Positions 37,401 through 49,000 of a DNA stretch of 64,000 bases are shown here, piece by piece (the first letter of the stretch is position 1; each line of letters begins with the position of its first letter). The translations under genes were made by a program, and so were the position numbers. Source of the DNA: Drosophila pseudoobscura. Taxonomy: Eukaryota; Arthropoda; Insecta; Diptera; Drosophilidae. Location of the stretch: contig NC_046683.1 of assembly GCF_009870125.1 (NCBI RefSeq), forward strand, positions 7,874,001 to 7,938,000, in the 5' to 3' direction. Below the pieces are notes generated by a model. That model made no database searches. It was not told the origin of the DNA and saw nothing but the letters and a program-made list of their open reading frames with translations.

Positions 37401-39692
37401 TTAGATGTGCAACATTTTTGTTGACACACAAAATAAAATCAAAACGAATGACCTTGCAACGCACACACACACGCACAGAAAGAGTGTCTCTTATGTGCAA
37501 CATACATCAACATCAACACGCTGTTGCTGCCACACACACACACACACCCACACACAGACACGAGCAAAAGAGAGAAATTTTTTTTAAATATCTCAAAATA
37601 AAGGACAACATTTTTGGGGGCCTATCAAAAGGGTTGATTGCAAAAACAAACGAAGATCAAAATAAAAACAAAAAATTGGAGATAAAACTGCCCCACAAAA
37701 AGGACGAAGAGAACGCACGCACAAAAAATACAAGAATACGGAACCAAATACGAACAAATGAATACCCTCGAATGGGCTTTGGAATGAATCGATAATGAAA
37801 CGATTCAGGATTTGAATGCTGATAAATCCCATAAGATATTTGAACACTCAGAGAAAAAAAAACAGGCTTTTTCTTCAACAGTTCTCAACACACTACACAG
37901 AGTTTACAGGGTATAATTGCACCGACTATGTGCAGAAAGAGAGAGAGAGAGAGAGAGAGAGGGGGTAGAGAGAAAGAACCTGTGAGGAGAGGGAGTGCCC
38001 GGTCAGACATTGGGGTCCCTCTAGGCGCATGCGTCACAACAAGCGCCCGAATGCAATAACCAAAGAGCAGACAGCGATACATAAGCCCTGCTCCCTCCCT
38101 CACACACCGCTTTCGGCACCATCCCAGCCATCCTTTCCACTGCAGCGCTGCCGTTTGTGGGAGTGGCAACCATTCGGGATGATGCCGGGCTACAGTGGAG
38201 CCTCCTCTCTGAGGGATGTCAATCTACCGACCACCGGGCACTCTAGGGTTTATGTCCCGGCTAGCTCCCAAGCGGCACAGGGGTTGTCGACTCCGCTAAG
38301 CAACAAGTGCAAAAAATAACGAAATGCACTTTGCATACCCTATGAAGGGCCGGGGGTCATATTTGTAGTTTCTGGAATTTACAGATGTATAGGAAATATA
38401 TATAATATATTAACATCTTATCTTTACAAGAAACACACGAAAACCAAAATATTAGGCTTTTATCCTTCATCCCAAGGATATAAATGACAATAATAATAAA
38501 TAAACAAATAAGGGAAAAGGATTATCGCCACATAAACACAGAGCTGTGTTTAACACAAACAAAACAGGGATATCCCCTCATTCTATTGATTTGTTTAGCT
38601 TGGAAGCGTGGCAGGATAAACAATAGTGAATGGGACCTGCAGGATGGGATACTATTAATGTTAAAAAACATTGTGGAAACAGCCACAAAGTCAAAAGAAA
38701 CCCTATAAAATACACGATTTTCTTTATATTTAATACATTACATATCTTAACCCCCGGTGAACAGCACACACCTCTTGTAGGGTATCATCCCGATCCATCA
38801 ATTAAACAACAACAACAAATTGAAGCACCCCTCCCGCCCACCCACACGCTGCACAGGCGGCGCCACGCCGCAACATGGATCGCATGGCCTTAACCCTAAC
38901 CTAGCACAACTTTTTTAACGGAATTCATTAACTCTCGCGCGCCGCCTCCTCAGTCGTCGAAATCTGGACAGAGCACGCGGCACGTGCGAGCGAGATGGCA
39001 GGCGGAAGCACACACGCAAAAAACGCATGGTTTCCAAAGCAAAAGTCACAACAAAAAGAGTTCCCTTCTCTTCTGTTGAAGTACTGCAAAAAAGCGATTT
39101 GATGGTGGGGGAGCGGAAGGGGCAAATGAGAGAAGGCAGAGCGAAGGAGTGCAAGGGAGATGACAGGGAAGAGAGTGCAGAAAAGCTAAGAAATGCAACG
39201 GTGTATACGGGGCAAAAGAGAGGCTTAGAGCAGAACAAAAAAAAACTATTGAATGAGTAGTCGGTCGGTCGTGTGCTGTGTTTTGCCACTTCCTCTTTTC
39301 GCTTATACGATGACGCTTCTTCCATCTCTCTCTACGGTGCTTCTTCGGTCCTCTTCTGCAGCTGTTCTCGTTCCATACTCTGCTCTTCAGCTGCTACTGC
39401 TTCTTCTTAGGGTTCCACTGCTTTTACATTTTACATCTTTGTTTGTTGTTTTCGTTTTAAAAACGGTTAACCATGCGTGTTTTGACAATAATATATTTTT
39501 GGCCATTTCCTTTGCATTAGTGTGCATTCATATGTTAGTGTGTGTTTGTGCGTGTGTTGCGTGTTTTAGCAACAAAGAAAATGTATTAAGTCATTCTGCA
39601 GGCACAGTCAGATGCAGCGGCGACCAACAAACACGCACACACACACACACAAACTCAAAAGCAACAGAACAAATGTTCCCTGCACTTACCAT
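22042..39692 (-). CDS. sno: strawberry notch (SBNO-type helicase-like nuclear protein)
   Basis: Strawberry notch is a nuclear DExD/H helicase-like co-regulator acting with Notch and EGFR signalling. Twelve coding exons give 1728 residues: 39690-39692, 33790-33913, 30864-31268, 29650-30060, 26287-26796, 25824-26209, 25338-25744, 24840-25274, 23039-24768, 22825-22963, 22353-22758 and 22042-22272. All junctions are in phase. The N-terminus ([16 protein letters not shown]) is followed by Asn/Ser/Gly-rich disorder. The helicase core shows Walker [12 protein letters not shown] (about 555-565), DECH (about 672), SATGAS, and motif [13 protein letters not shown] (about 1300). Between the lobes of the core, an acidic and Lys-rich insert is present. 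The C-terminal SBNO domain is complete. The initiator ATG is the last three bases of its exon, directly before GTAAGT. The upstream region has DRE and motif 6 elements. Confidence 0.96.
27690..28525 (-). pseudogene. nested His-rich ORF with a frame break, inside a sno intron
   Basis: A minus-strand frame starts at ATG 28525 ([11 protein letters not shown]). It has a poly-His tract coded by a CAT repeat at about 28370-28441, then a well-composed segment ([31 protein letters not shown]). Coding character then jumps frame near 28140-28165 to [18 protein letters not shown] and a Ser-rich, then [14 protein letters not shown], region ending by 27690. Two readings fit: a one-base indel (real or assembly error), or a 62-nt intron from a weak donor (GTGGAG) to a good acceptor (GTTTCAG). 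The last 40 codons look non-coding, and a second shift is possible. It lies within the sno intron 26797-29649, whose flanking exons join cleanly as A/TG without it. I do not recognise the family. Confidence 0.45.
28370..28441. repeat. ATG/CAT trinucleotide microsatellite
   Basis: About 24 tandem trinucleotides, slightly interrupted at the left end (ATGGTGATG). On the minus strand they code for the poly-His tract of the nested ORF. Confidence 0.9.
31360..31603 (-). repeat. gene-less copy of the flanks of Ran-like copy 2
   Basis: Read on the minus strand, 31603-31529 matches 19823-19897 (the 3' flank, including its AATAAA). 31524 down to about 31360 matches 20734 to about 20943 (the promoter and 5' leader side), with gaps. 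The 836 bases that hold the Ran-like gene (19898-20733) are absent. The junction carries TAACC, which is present at both ends of the missing part. The piece lies in sno intron 2. Confidence 0.85.
31604..33789. other. rest of sno intron 2
   Basis: No gene. It has GGCAGT/GGCAGC repeats near 32045-32090, TA-rich ladders at 32130-32220 and a G run at 33203-33215. Confidence 0.5.
33957..34400. repeat. degenerate GTATTT-type tandem array in sno intron 1
   Basis: The phrases TAGTATTT and TTTGGTATTT recur about every 15 to 25 bases, with drift, over roughly 440 bases. It looks like an ageing A/T-rich minisatellite. Confidence 0.6.
35765..36591 (-). mobile_element. Tc1/mariner-type transposon relic
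   Basis: It is bounded by TA dinucleotides (35763-35764 and 36592-36593) and imperfect terminal inverted repeats. The left end starts CAGCTGCGACG, the right end reversed starts CAGTGGCTCCG, and both continue AAAAAAATAGCACC; 21 of 25 bases agree. The inside is 827 bases in all and has no long open frame. On the minus strand near 36185-36245 a short stretch reads [18 protein letters not shown], like the N-terminal helix-turn-helix of Tc1 transposases. The catalytic part is missing, so this is a non-autonomous or decayed copy within sno intron 1. Confidence 0.75.
36594..39689. other. distal part of sno intron 1
   Basis: No gene seen. It has CA and GA microsatellites (near 37460, 37535 and 37930-37965). 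The pair CACTGCAGCG/CAGTGGAG around 38140-38200 shows nothing further. Confidence 0.45.
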
Positions 39693-40620
39693 TTTGGCGC
39701 TGCAATTGTTTTGTTTTTATATTTCTAGATGATTGTAATATATATTTATGTATAACTACACGGCAGTAATTCGATCACTTCTTTTTGTCTCAATAACACA
39801 CGTTTTTCCACTTCCACTCTTCGGCGCCTCGCCTCTTTCGCGTGCTTAACTCTTTCGTCCCGTTCTTTATCTGGCGTTCCTCCTTCTAGCGCGCTTTCTG
39901 TCCAGCAGCAGCACAACACCGCCGCCGAGGGGCGCAACCGAAGGATTGGGTGGCTGCAGCGAATGGGAACGCGTCTGTGTGCGGGCAGGGGCGGGGAAAT
40001 GCTCCACCGTCCTCTTCGAGGGGAACGGAACACAGTTAAGGGCCGGGCCGGGTCGGTTGTGCGAGGGGGCCGTTCTGGTGGTTTTTCTGCCGCAGCACGC
40101 GGTAAAATATTACGGTTAATTGTTAATATGCTGGCTGCTCTGCCGACGCGAATGCCGCTGCATGGGCACAATATGAAAAACAAGTGCTAGAGCAGCACCA
40201 CAAACGACAAACGGCAACAAGAACTAGAAGAACAGCCGGAGCAACAACGAAAAGAAGGAGGAAGGAAACAAAAAAGAAATCGAGAAGCCGAAAACACACG
40301 TAACATCAACTCTAGACGCACTACGTCACAAATCTCAAAATATACCGTAAATATACTGACGACTTCAAGTTCTACCAGCAGTATAATTTTCGGTATTTTT
40401 GTTATCGATAACTTTATAACCATCTATATAAACCATCGATATGAAACCATCGGTATAATTTTATATCAATAACACAATCGATATTGAGAAACTGCCACCA
40501 CCAGCGATTTCAGCTGTCACGACCTATCGAAGCACTGCCATCTCAATTGCATTTGTGGGGAGATTTTCCGTGGCGGCCGTTTTGAAGACCAGCGGCGCCC
40601 TTTGGCGCAGTTGTGGCCCA
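39693..40620 (-). promoter_or_regulatory. sno 5' leader and housekeeping-type promoter
   Basis: Upstream of the initiator there is a perfect DRE at 40403-40410, further ATCGATA variants near 40436 and 40479, and Ohler motif 6-like elements (CGGTATATTT on the minus strand near 40339-40350, CGGTATTTTT at 40391). The start of transcription is therefore probably within about 40250-40400. No TATA box is evident. Confidence 0.55.
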
Positions 40621-40822
40621 CTATTCCGCGCTGCCTAGGCCCCCAGACCACCACGGAGCAACAATCCGACCACAGAGAAGACCCACTATCGATCATTTGT
40701 ATATCGAGAGAACGGATGCTGCGGAATTGCGGAAGATTTAAAATCTTTGGACAAACAAAAGCTTACTGATATATGTCAGATATATAAATGAATCCTTTAG
40801 AGGATATACAAATTAGCCTAAA

Positions 40823-40828
40823 TTTATT
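40823..40828 (-). other. poly(A) signal of Cyp318a1
   Basis: AATAAA on the minus strand, 108 bases after the Cyp318a1 stop and before the sno promoter. Confidence 0.5.
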
Positions 40829-40935
40829 TCTGAAGCCATACACATTGGCTAAACCACATAAATGATAAATATATGTAGATAAAAAAAACCATCATTTTAT
40901 GATACGTATTATATAATGAAGAATCCTGTGGTATG

Positions 40936-43526
40936 TTAGGTTGCATCCTGGTTCTGCTGGTGCGGCTGGATGGCCAGGAAGATGTCATCGACGTTGTTGA
41001 ACTTCAGAGAGATATTCTCCACGAACTGCAGCTGGTCCAGCTGGAAGTCGCTGCTGAAGTCAAAGGCCACGATCAGTTTCACAAGGAACACCTTCATGAT
41101 GAACAGCCCATACCGTCGGCCTGTAGGGCAGTAGGGAAAAAAAGAAGAGTGAAAAAAGTTACGATCCAAAAATATCCCTGGGAGGGGATGAAGGGGAATG
41201 ATATGTGGCTGCAATGAAACTATCGAGGGTGTCTGCTATGAAGCTAAAAAAGGTTGATGCTATGAGATTTCCAGAGGTGGATGCTAGGAAATGGCTGCTG
41301 TGAAACTCTTAAGGTGGCTGCTCTTAAACTCCTAAAGGGGTAAGCAAAATAAGGATTGTGGATTCGTCTAGAGATCTGGGATCCTCGGAGATAGATCTTC
41401 ACTTACCAATGCAGGAGCGCAGTCCCTTGGAGAAAGGCAGAAAGCTGTAGGAGTGGCGCCTCTGCTGCTTTTGCTGCTTCTGTTGGCCATTCGTCTTGGG
41501 GATTGAGGATCCGGAGATGTCCTCGCCCTCCGGCGACTGATCTGGCTGATCGTCCTGGTCGAGGAAGCGTTGCGGGTCGAACTGCTTGGCATTGTCGCCC
41601 CACCATTCCTCTTCGCGCTGCATGTTGAAGGTGTCCAGCACGATGATGCTGTTCTGAGGCACGACGGCCTCGCGTCCCGGCAGCTGGAAGTCCCGACTGA
41701 CGTGCCGCAGGTTCATCGGAACAGTGGCCAACAGGCGCAGGGCCTCGCTGACGAAGGCATCCAGGTAGCGCAGCTGCTGCAGCTGCTCCAGGCCGACATG
41801 GGGGGCATCCGGAGTTGAGCCCTGGCCTTGGCCCGGGAAGACGCTTGCGATCTCCGCTCGCAGCCGCTGCTGGCAGTCGCCCTTGTGGGTGGCCAGGCAG
41901 AGCAGGGCCAGCATGATGCTGTTGGAGACCGTCTCAAACGACTGCAACAATGCAGGGGATGTGGTTAGTGGTTCTGCCTTAGGTCGAAGGGGCTACCCAC
42001 CACCAAGACCATGGACTGGGCCTCGTCCTCGATCTCCTGCAACGTCAGCTCCCCGTTGGCGGCCAGTTGGAAGATCTGCTCGATGAAGATGCGCCGCTGC
42101 CAGGCGGTTGAATCCTCGCCAGCACCCTCGCTGAGGGCGGTCCGCAGCTGCCAATTGCGATGCTTGCTCTGCACAATCCCAGCCACAAACTCCACCAGCA
42201 ATTGGTTGCACTTCTCCGCCTCCGCGTATAGCTCGGGGGCCAGCAGGCGGTGCAGCAGATCGATTTGCAGCCACGGCTTCACCACTCTGATGGCCGAGAT
42301 CTCCAGCAGCCTGTGCGAATGGAAAGGCATCAAAGAGGTTGCCCTGATCCTGGGGCTACCTATCTGTCCCATGGCTACTCACCGCTTGTAGCTGGAGGCG
42401 ATGTGAGCGTCATCCGTTTGGGTGAAATTCGTTGGGGTTCCCATGACAGTCACTGGAAAAGGGAACGAGGATTTCAGGCAGGACTTTTTACTCTGCAAAG
42501 TCGAGAACAACTGTGGGCTTTTCCTGCCTGTTCATAGAGATGAGGCTATCTTGATGTCGAGCTACGTGAGCCTCGACTCGAAGTGTAGCGTTGCTCCTAC
42601 TCTGACTCGAACTCTGGCTTTAACTGCATGATGGCCATTAGGAAATTGCACTCTCTCCCTCTTTTTGGTAGCCAACATCCAACCACGATCAATCGTTCAT
42701 AATTTATAGACAAAAGTATGTGCGTGGGATGGGTGTTTTTCGGATTACGTGCGTTGCATGGAAACGGGGCAAACGTGTCGAACCGCGAAGGGCAGGAAAA
42801 CATTGGACGGGGAGAGTCTATTCCGCAATGCGTTTTGTGGGGCTACTTACGGCAGGAGACCTCCAGTACGGCACGACTGAGCATATCCTCGGCATCGGTG
42901 AACTTCACGGCCCGACCATGTAGATGTGGCTGGGAGGCGAACTGCTCGACCATCTGGTTGCCCACGGCATTGAACACATCAAAGAAGCTGGCCACAATGT
43001 TGTGACTGAAGGCGGGATTGAGCTGCTTGCGCCGTAGCTTCCACTTCTGTCCTGCAATTCCATCGGGGATTAGGGATACTCGCGGGGGTTTGGCAATCAC
43101 TTACCGCGCGCATGGAGCAGGCCGCGCTTGGCGAAGAACCCCTCCTGCATGAAGGTCTTGTCCAGGCACTCGGGGGCATTCAGTATGCTCTCCATGCCGG
43201 CGGGATCATCGATGTAGACCAGCACCCGGGTACCGACCAGGATGGCCAGCGGTCTCTGGAAGTACTTCCTCATCTGCGTCACCCGCTCCAGTATGCCTGT
43301 CGTTGGAATCGTTCGAGAATCAAGGTACAGTGGGTACTTGTTTTGTTTGGAGGACTCAACTATTTGGATGCAGGTTGATGCAGAGCAGGAACCACAGGAT
43401 CGGCTGCTGGGCCACGCCCCGCCAACCGTTCAGCTGCCAGATGAGCCGCCAGCATTTGCGCTGCTGCCAGCCAAGCAGCAGAGCCAGAGCCGTGCCACAC
43501 ACCCACAAGGCCACATAGAGGTGCAT
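40936..43526 (-). CDS. Cyp318a1: cytochrome P450 Cyp318a1
   Basis: This is a microsomal CYP4-clan P450 monooxygenase with unknown natural substrate. Seven exons (43361-43526, 43105-43296, 42851-43051, 42383-42452, 42001-42310, 41407-41941, 40936-41120) give 552 residues. The N-terminus has a membrane anchor (ALWVCGTALALLLGW). The C-helix WKLRRKQLNPAF is present. The K-helix ExxR is EALR (about 379), and the heme loop is FSKGLRSCIG with cysteine near 490. The I-helix motif, usually AGxET, reads VSFET, so both small residues are replaced while E-T stays; this could narrow the oxygen-binding groove. A linker before the heme loop is Gln/Lys-rich. The assignment to Cyp318a1 is from sequence recognition and the X-linked context. 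A TATA box stands upstream. Confidence 0.88.
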
Positions 43527-43584
43527 CGTTGTTTCTGGTTTTGGGCTCTGGGGTCTGGTGTTTCTACTTGGCCTAATGCGGTGC

Positions 43585-43590
43585 TTTATA
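43585..43590 (-). promoter_or_regulatory. TATA box of Cyp318a1
   Basis: The minus strand reads CTATAAAGC about 60 bases upstream of the ATG, which implies a leader of about 30 bases. A TATA-type promoter fits a tissue-restricted P450. Confidence 0.5.
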
Positions 43591-43599
43591 GGCAGCTCC

Positions 43600-45598
43600 C
43601 GTGCTGGCCGCGCGTTTGTCCGATTTACAAATTTCCTTAGCAATTCAATTCCGATTCGTAGAGCCGTAGACAAAAAGCAACCGCACTGTTGGGCCAGCAG
43701 CAAACAACTGCCGAACTTTGACGAACCGAACAGCTATTATTATGTATTATTATTTGGCAAATGGAGAGAGTGAGCTCATGAGCATTATGAGTGCTTAAAC
43801 GATCAGCCGAGTTGTCTTTTGTATGGGCCCTTGGATGCACTTGGACCCCAACTGTGGAAACCAACACATCCTGGAGAAGAAGCTGTCGAGAGCTCAAAGG
43901 GAGTACAGAGAGCTTTTACTCGTATTTATAAGCATTTCAAATATCTACCTTTCTCGGGGCTTCTCTTTTTTAATGTCTTTTTGTCTTAAAAGGGTTGATG
44001 AGTCAATCAATCTGTCAATTCTCTGGACTTATTCGGTGTATCTTTGTGTGTGGCTTCAATTGTTATTCAAAAACCACACCACAACCTATCCGTTACTCTT
44101 TTTGTACCGTAAATGTGCTTCAGGGTACAGTCACGCGTATTCTCTACGCGGCCTAAACGGCTTCATCTCTCCCATCGGTCCCAAGAAACCAAAAACAATA
44201 CACGTTGATGCATGGCAATGCTTGGAGCCGCCTCTCGGTCCCAGTCTGTATGTCGAGCATAAAATTTCTTTGTCTTTACTACTCCTAAAGTGGGTATAGT
44301 CCAATATTATAAGGTATCATCCAACCAGCTTGAAAGCAACCAGAATGGGAAGAAGGATGAGACAAACTTACACTCCGAAGGCGCCTTCCCCATTCCTTAC
44401 CTTACATGAATATAAGAAGTCTTTAGCTATCAAAGGAACCACGTATCCATCCAATTCGGGTGATGCGCAGCGAAACCCTGCCAAGCACAACTAATCCTAA
44501 TCATTATACTATTCGAATAGAGAGAGAAGGCTCGTGCCAGAGCCCTAACATTAGATCATAGAGTATCCCTCTCTTTGCTCTGTAATTTTGAGGCTGCGAC
44601 AGTGCTGGAAAGTGCCAGGCAGCTGGCCAACACTGAACCGCGCTTACAACCCTGTATTGTGTGGTTCTTAGAGATTCAACGGTTGCGTTTGAATCGTTTT
44701 TTTATGTATTTGTATATATTTATATTTATTTACGGAATACAATTGTAAAAAATATGTATGTAAGCGCTAAATGTGTAATAATAATTATGAGGCAAATGTT
44801 TACATTTTTCCTTTACTTGTTCTTCCGGGTTTCGTATCGGGAAATTGGAAGTGTGTATCGGATATCGGATATACGGAAATGGAGGGGGGGGGATCATCGT
44901 GTCGCTCTGATTCTTAGGGATCTGATCTGATCTGATCTGGATTTATATGTATAATGTTTAATGTTAGACCCTGCAGCGGGGCTCGGGGTTACTTTCAGTT
45001 GTTTCCGTTTCTGTTTCTGTTGTTGGTGAAACAACTTCTCGTTGTTTACAATGTTTATATTATGTTCGGCAAAATGTCCAAGTTTTTTCTTTTTAGTTTG
45101 TTTCTTGGCGTTTGTCTTCTTCTTGTATATTTACTATAAAAAATACCGTAAATGGAATACAAATACAAATACAATATGGAACAACTCTCGAAGTGGTGTT
45201 TGGTTCCTTCACTGAAGTGCCATCATCGATGCATTTACAATAATCGTAATTAAGTTAAAGAAAAAAAAAAAAAACAAATATATATTTATATAAAGACACT
45301 CGCATACAATCACACGCACACTCGCACTCACACGCATACACCCATATCGTATCTAGGGCTTACGAATTACAAATAATATCTATATATATATACGTATCTT
45401 TCTGTGTTTTTCTGTCTGCCGTATTTCTGAAATTGATATTTCACCTAAGCGCACGGTTTTCACACAAGGGGGGGGAGGGATATTATAATGGGATGATGTT
45501 TATGGAGGAATGGAATAGCATTAACGAGCCATACATAGATCTCTATCTACAGATAGAGGGGGAGAGCTCCTCCAGAGAGCTGTGTGTGTTTCGTTCCA
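43600..45598. other. region between Cyp318a1 and the taperin-like gene
   Basis: No gene seen. The part from about 44650 to 45598 is A/T-rich with TTTATT (AATAAA on the minus strand) near 44720. It is probably the long 3' UTR of the most distal terminal exon of the taperin-like gene. Confidence 0.35.
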
Positions 45599-46026
45599 TC
45601 AGTACAATAGATCTGTCTTCTGTGTGCCCTCGCTATAGACAACTCCGCCGCCGGGCGTCGCCGTTGGATGGTAGTCGTCCTCCTCTCCGTCCGCATCGCA
45701 ATTCAACTTCTTGCCGCCGGCTCCATTTGTCGCCGCCGCTGCATCCTCCTCATCGCAGTTGCCGCCGTCCTTGATGAGACCCTCGCCGATGCCCACAATG
45801 CTGCCGTTACCATTGAACAGCTTTGTCGTTGCCTTGCCTGCTCCTCCACCGGCTGGACTGCAGCCGTTGCTGCTGTTATTGCTGTTGCTGCCGCTGCTGT
45901 TGTTGCTGCCGCTGCCGCTGCTGCTGCTGCTGCTGTCGGGCAGTGCGTACCGCGTCACACCCAGCTGGAAGAGGCTGTCCATCGGCGAGGCCTTCATGGG
46001 CGTATAAAAGCCCAGTGCCGTAGAGC
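45599..46026 (-). CDS. terminal exon C of the taperin-like gene
   Basis: Acceptor TTTTGCAG, phase 1. It encodes GSTALGFYTPMKASPMDSLF, a Ser/Gly/Asn-rich middle, an acidic part and the end TQKTDLLY. This is the most distal of three mutually exclusive ends. Confidence 0.75.
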
Positions 46027-49000
46027 CTGCAAAATGAAACAAAGATTAGTCGAGATCTAAAATTGTTTCCAAAATGTTGCAAGATTTTTTTTTTTATTCT
46101 TTTTTTGAGGTGGTTAGTACAGTAATTAAAAAGTGGCACCAAAGAATGTACAAAAAATCAAAATAAAAATATAGATATATAAAAAAGTGAGGGGCTTGAG
46201 GTTTCTTTTGTTTGTGGATGGATAGATGGATGGATAGATGGATGGATGGATCTGTGGCAAATGAAGATTGAGGATCAGATGAGAGATGTGTGACGATGGA
46301 TGAGGATGTGCCAAAGGTGTGTGCTGTGTGTCTGTGTGGTGTGTTTGAGTGTGGTCTAATCTGGGGTTAGTTACCTTGGGAAGTAATATGAATTGGCGAT
46401 TAGTTTGGATTCGATTAGTTTTAGGCTTCGTTGCCATCTGACAGAGAGCAGACAGAGAGAGCAGTGCATATTGTTTTTGTTATTTTTTTTTTTTTGGTTT
46501 GGTTTGGTTAGAGGTGATTGGTGTGTGTTGCAGATATCATTGGTTTTTGGCAGATTTTTCTATTGAATTTTTGTTCTGTTTCGTTTCGTTCTGTTCATTA
46601 ATTCATATTTAATTTGTGATGTGTGTGGTTTCATATTTTTTTTTTTCTTTTCTGTCTTATGGCATTCGTCGTCATTGGAGCCACAGTCATTCGCTGTTTT
46701 GCCACTTATTCTTTTGGTTTTTGGTTTTGCTTTAGTTTTTGCTTTTATACGGTTTCTTGTTTAGTTTAATTGTCTCACACACACACACGCATTTATACAT
46801 ATACATGTACATATATGTAGGTATATCTGATATACACATATACATATATAGATATTATTACAACGAACTTTTGCTTTGCTTATGTATGATGTTACATTTA
46901 AATAATATCTGCAAAAGAAATTAGTATGAACAAACAAAATAGAAAACTAGAAAATACATAGAGCGATCCAATAGTCCAATAGGAAAGAATAACCAACGGG
47001 AAATGCAACGCAAACGCAAACGCAAACGAAACAAACAACAAACGAGACAACAACAACAACGACAACAACAGCAACAAAATATACAGGTGTGTGTGTGCGT
47101 TTGTATTGGGGGGAAATGAGAAGCGTACGTGTGTGGGTGGAAACAGAAGGAAAGAGATAGTGTGAAATGCGAGAGCGAGAAGCGAGTATGCTTGAGCGGC
47201 GTGCCAGGCAAAAGCGTGTGTCAATTGCAATACTATACCCACCCACCCCCCACTCCCCCACACCCCACACCCACATACAAATGAAATCGAATACCCCGCA
47301 ATACACACACACACACACACACAACATTTACAACAACATTTACATTTTGCATTTAGCAACAACAGCTGTTCCCAGCAGTCGGTGGGCTCGTTCGTTGTTC
47401 GTTCAGTTTTCAACTTGACGAAAGTCAGCTAGTGGTAGGGGGAGTTTCTAGATTTTTTGTTTTTCCATGCATTATCATAAGATCACTGTCCTGTCCATCT
47501 GTGTGTCTGGTAATTTGGAAATCCAAAACTCAAAAAACAAAAAATAAGACCATAAAGTGTTGTTTTTGCTTTCTTGGGACCGACTTTTGCGGGTCCCCAA
47601 AGACTGTACTTGTTGTTGGATTCTTGGGACCGAAAAGCAAGTCATTTGTGCATCGCCAAAGACTGTACTTTGTTGTTGGATTCTTGGGACCGAAAAGCAA
47701 GTCATTTTTGCTTCGCCAAAGACTGTGTACTTTGTTGTTGGATTCTTGGGACCGACTCAGTGAAGAGAGAACACATCTTGGTACATAATTGTATGGTCAT
47801 ATGTTACTAAACACAAAAAGGCATCAAAAGCTATCATCAAGCATCACTGCTTTATAGCGCATGGGGAAGTGCATTCTTTCGCTCACTTAAGCTGTATTGA
47901 GCATCATTGGATCCTTCTCTACTCATCGGCTGGATGATTCAGTATATACTAGTATTGTCTTCTGGCTTGCCTTCAAACAAGTTACTCGGTGAGTCAGTCA
48001 GTGGTTCAGAGCAAGGTTAGACGGTAAGCGTTCTAATCGTTCACTCGGGCAGTAGTATATTCTAGCAGTGCATCACATATAATCATAGTACAAGGGAGAA
48101 CTTGATCCGTTTATCATGGGTTCGTGGGTTCTTTAGCCTCTAGATCATTTGGGGTGTGGGGATTGTTAGTAGCTATAAGGATATTCCTTTTCGTTCAGAG
48201 CTTCTCCTTGACCAGAGGGTCAACATCATCATTTCCATTGCATTCTTCCAGTCTTCGAACAGTTGCGTTCCTCGCATCACATATCGTATCATATCGTATT
48301 TACATGGGAAAGCAAACGTTTCGATTGGATCCTCTATCGAGTGTTTTGGGATTATGTGTTCTGTGTTCTGTGTATTTGTTTTCGTGTGTGTGTTGTTGTT
48401 CTTGTTCTGTGTTCGGATTGCAATTTGTTTTCCTGGTTCCGCATTGAGTTATGGAAGTGAGTCGGGTTTGTTTTTATGTTTTCAACAACCAATTAAGGGA
48501 AGGTGTTGGGAAGGCCAAGCGCGCATTCTCGCGTTATGAAGCGGTTTCAAGGATTTCGGGATCGGTTCACCAAATAGCCACCACACATTTCAACGGGGGG
48601 GTGTTTTGTTTTGTTTTGTTGGATCTTTAGCCTAGTTTTAATAGGTTTATTAATACATATATGAGAGTAAAGCTTTTGGGCAATGCCTACGTTTCGCTGG
48701 CACTTTGCAGTCAAACGGAGTTTGGAAGCTTGGAGCTTGGAGGCTTGGAGGCGTGTGGAGCATGTATTTTGCATTTTTTTGTTTTGTTTTTTATTTTGTG
48801 TTGAGTTTTTTTTTTTGTTCTGGTTTCTGTCGATTCGCTTTTGGTTCAGACATAGTAGAGCGTGGTGCCCGGTATGCGTGCCTGGAGCAGGGCTGTACTG
48901 GCATTGGGTAAGGCTAGCGATGACGGCAGACTCGGGCGACGACGCGACTGTGTGGCATCGCTGCTGCACTGGCTTCCACTTCTGGTGGCTGTGGTTCTGT

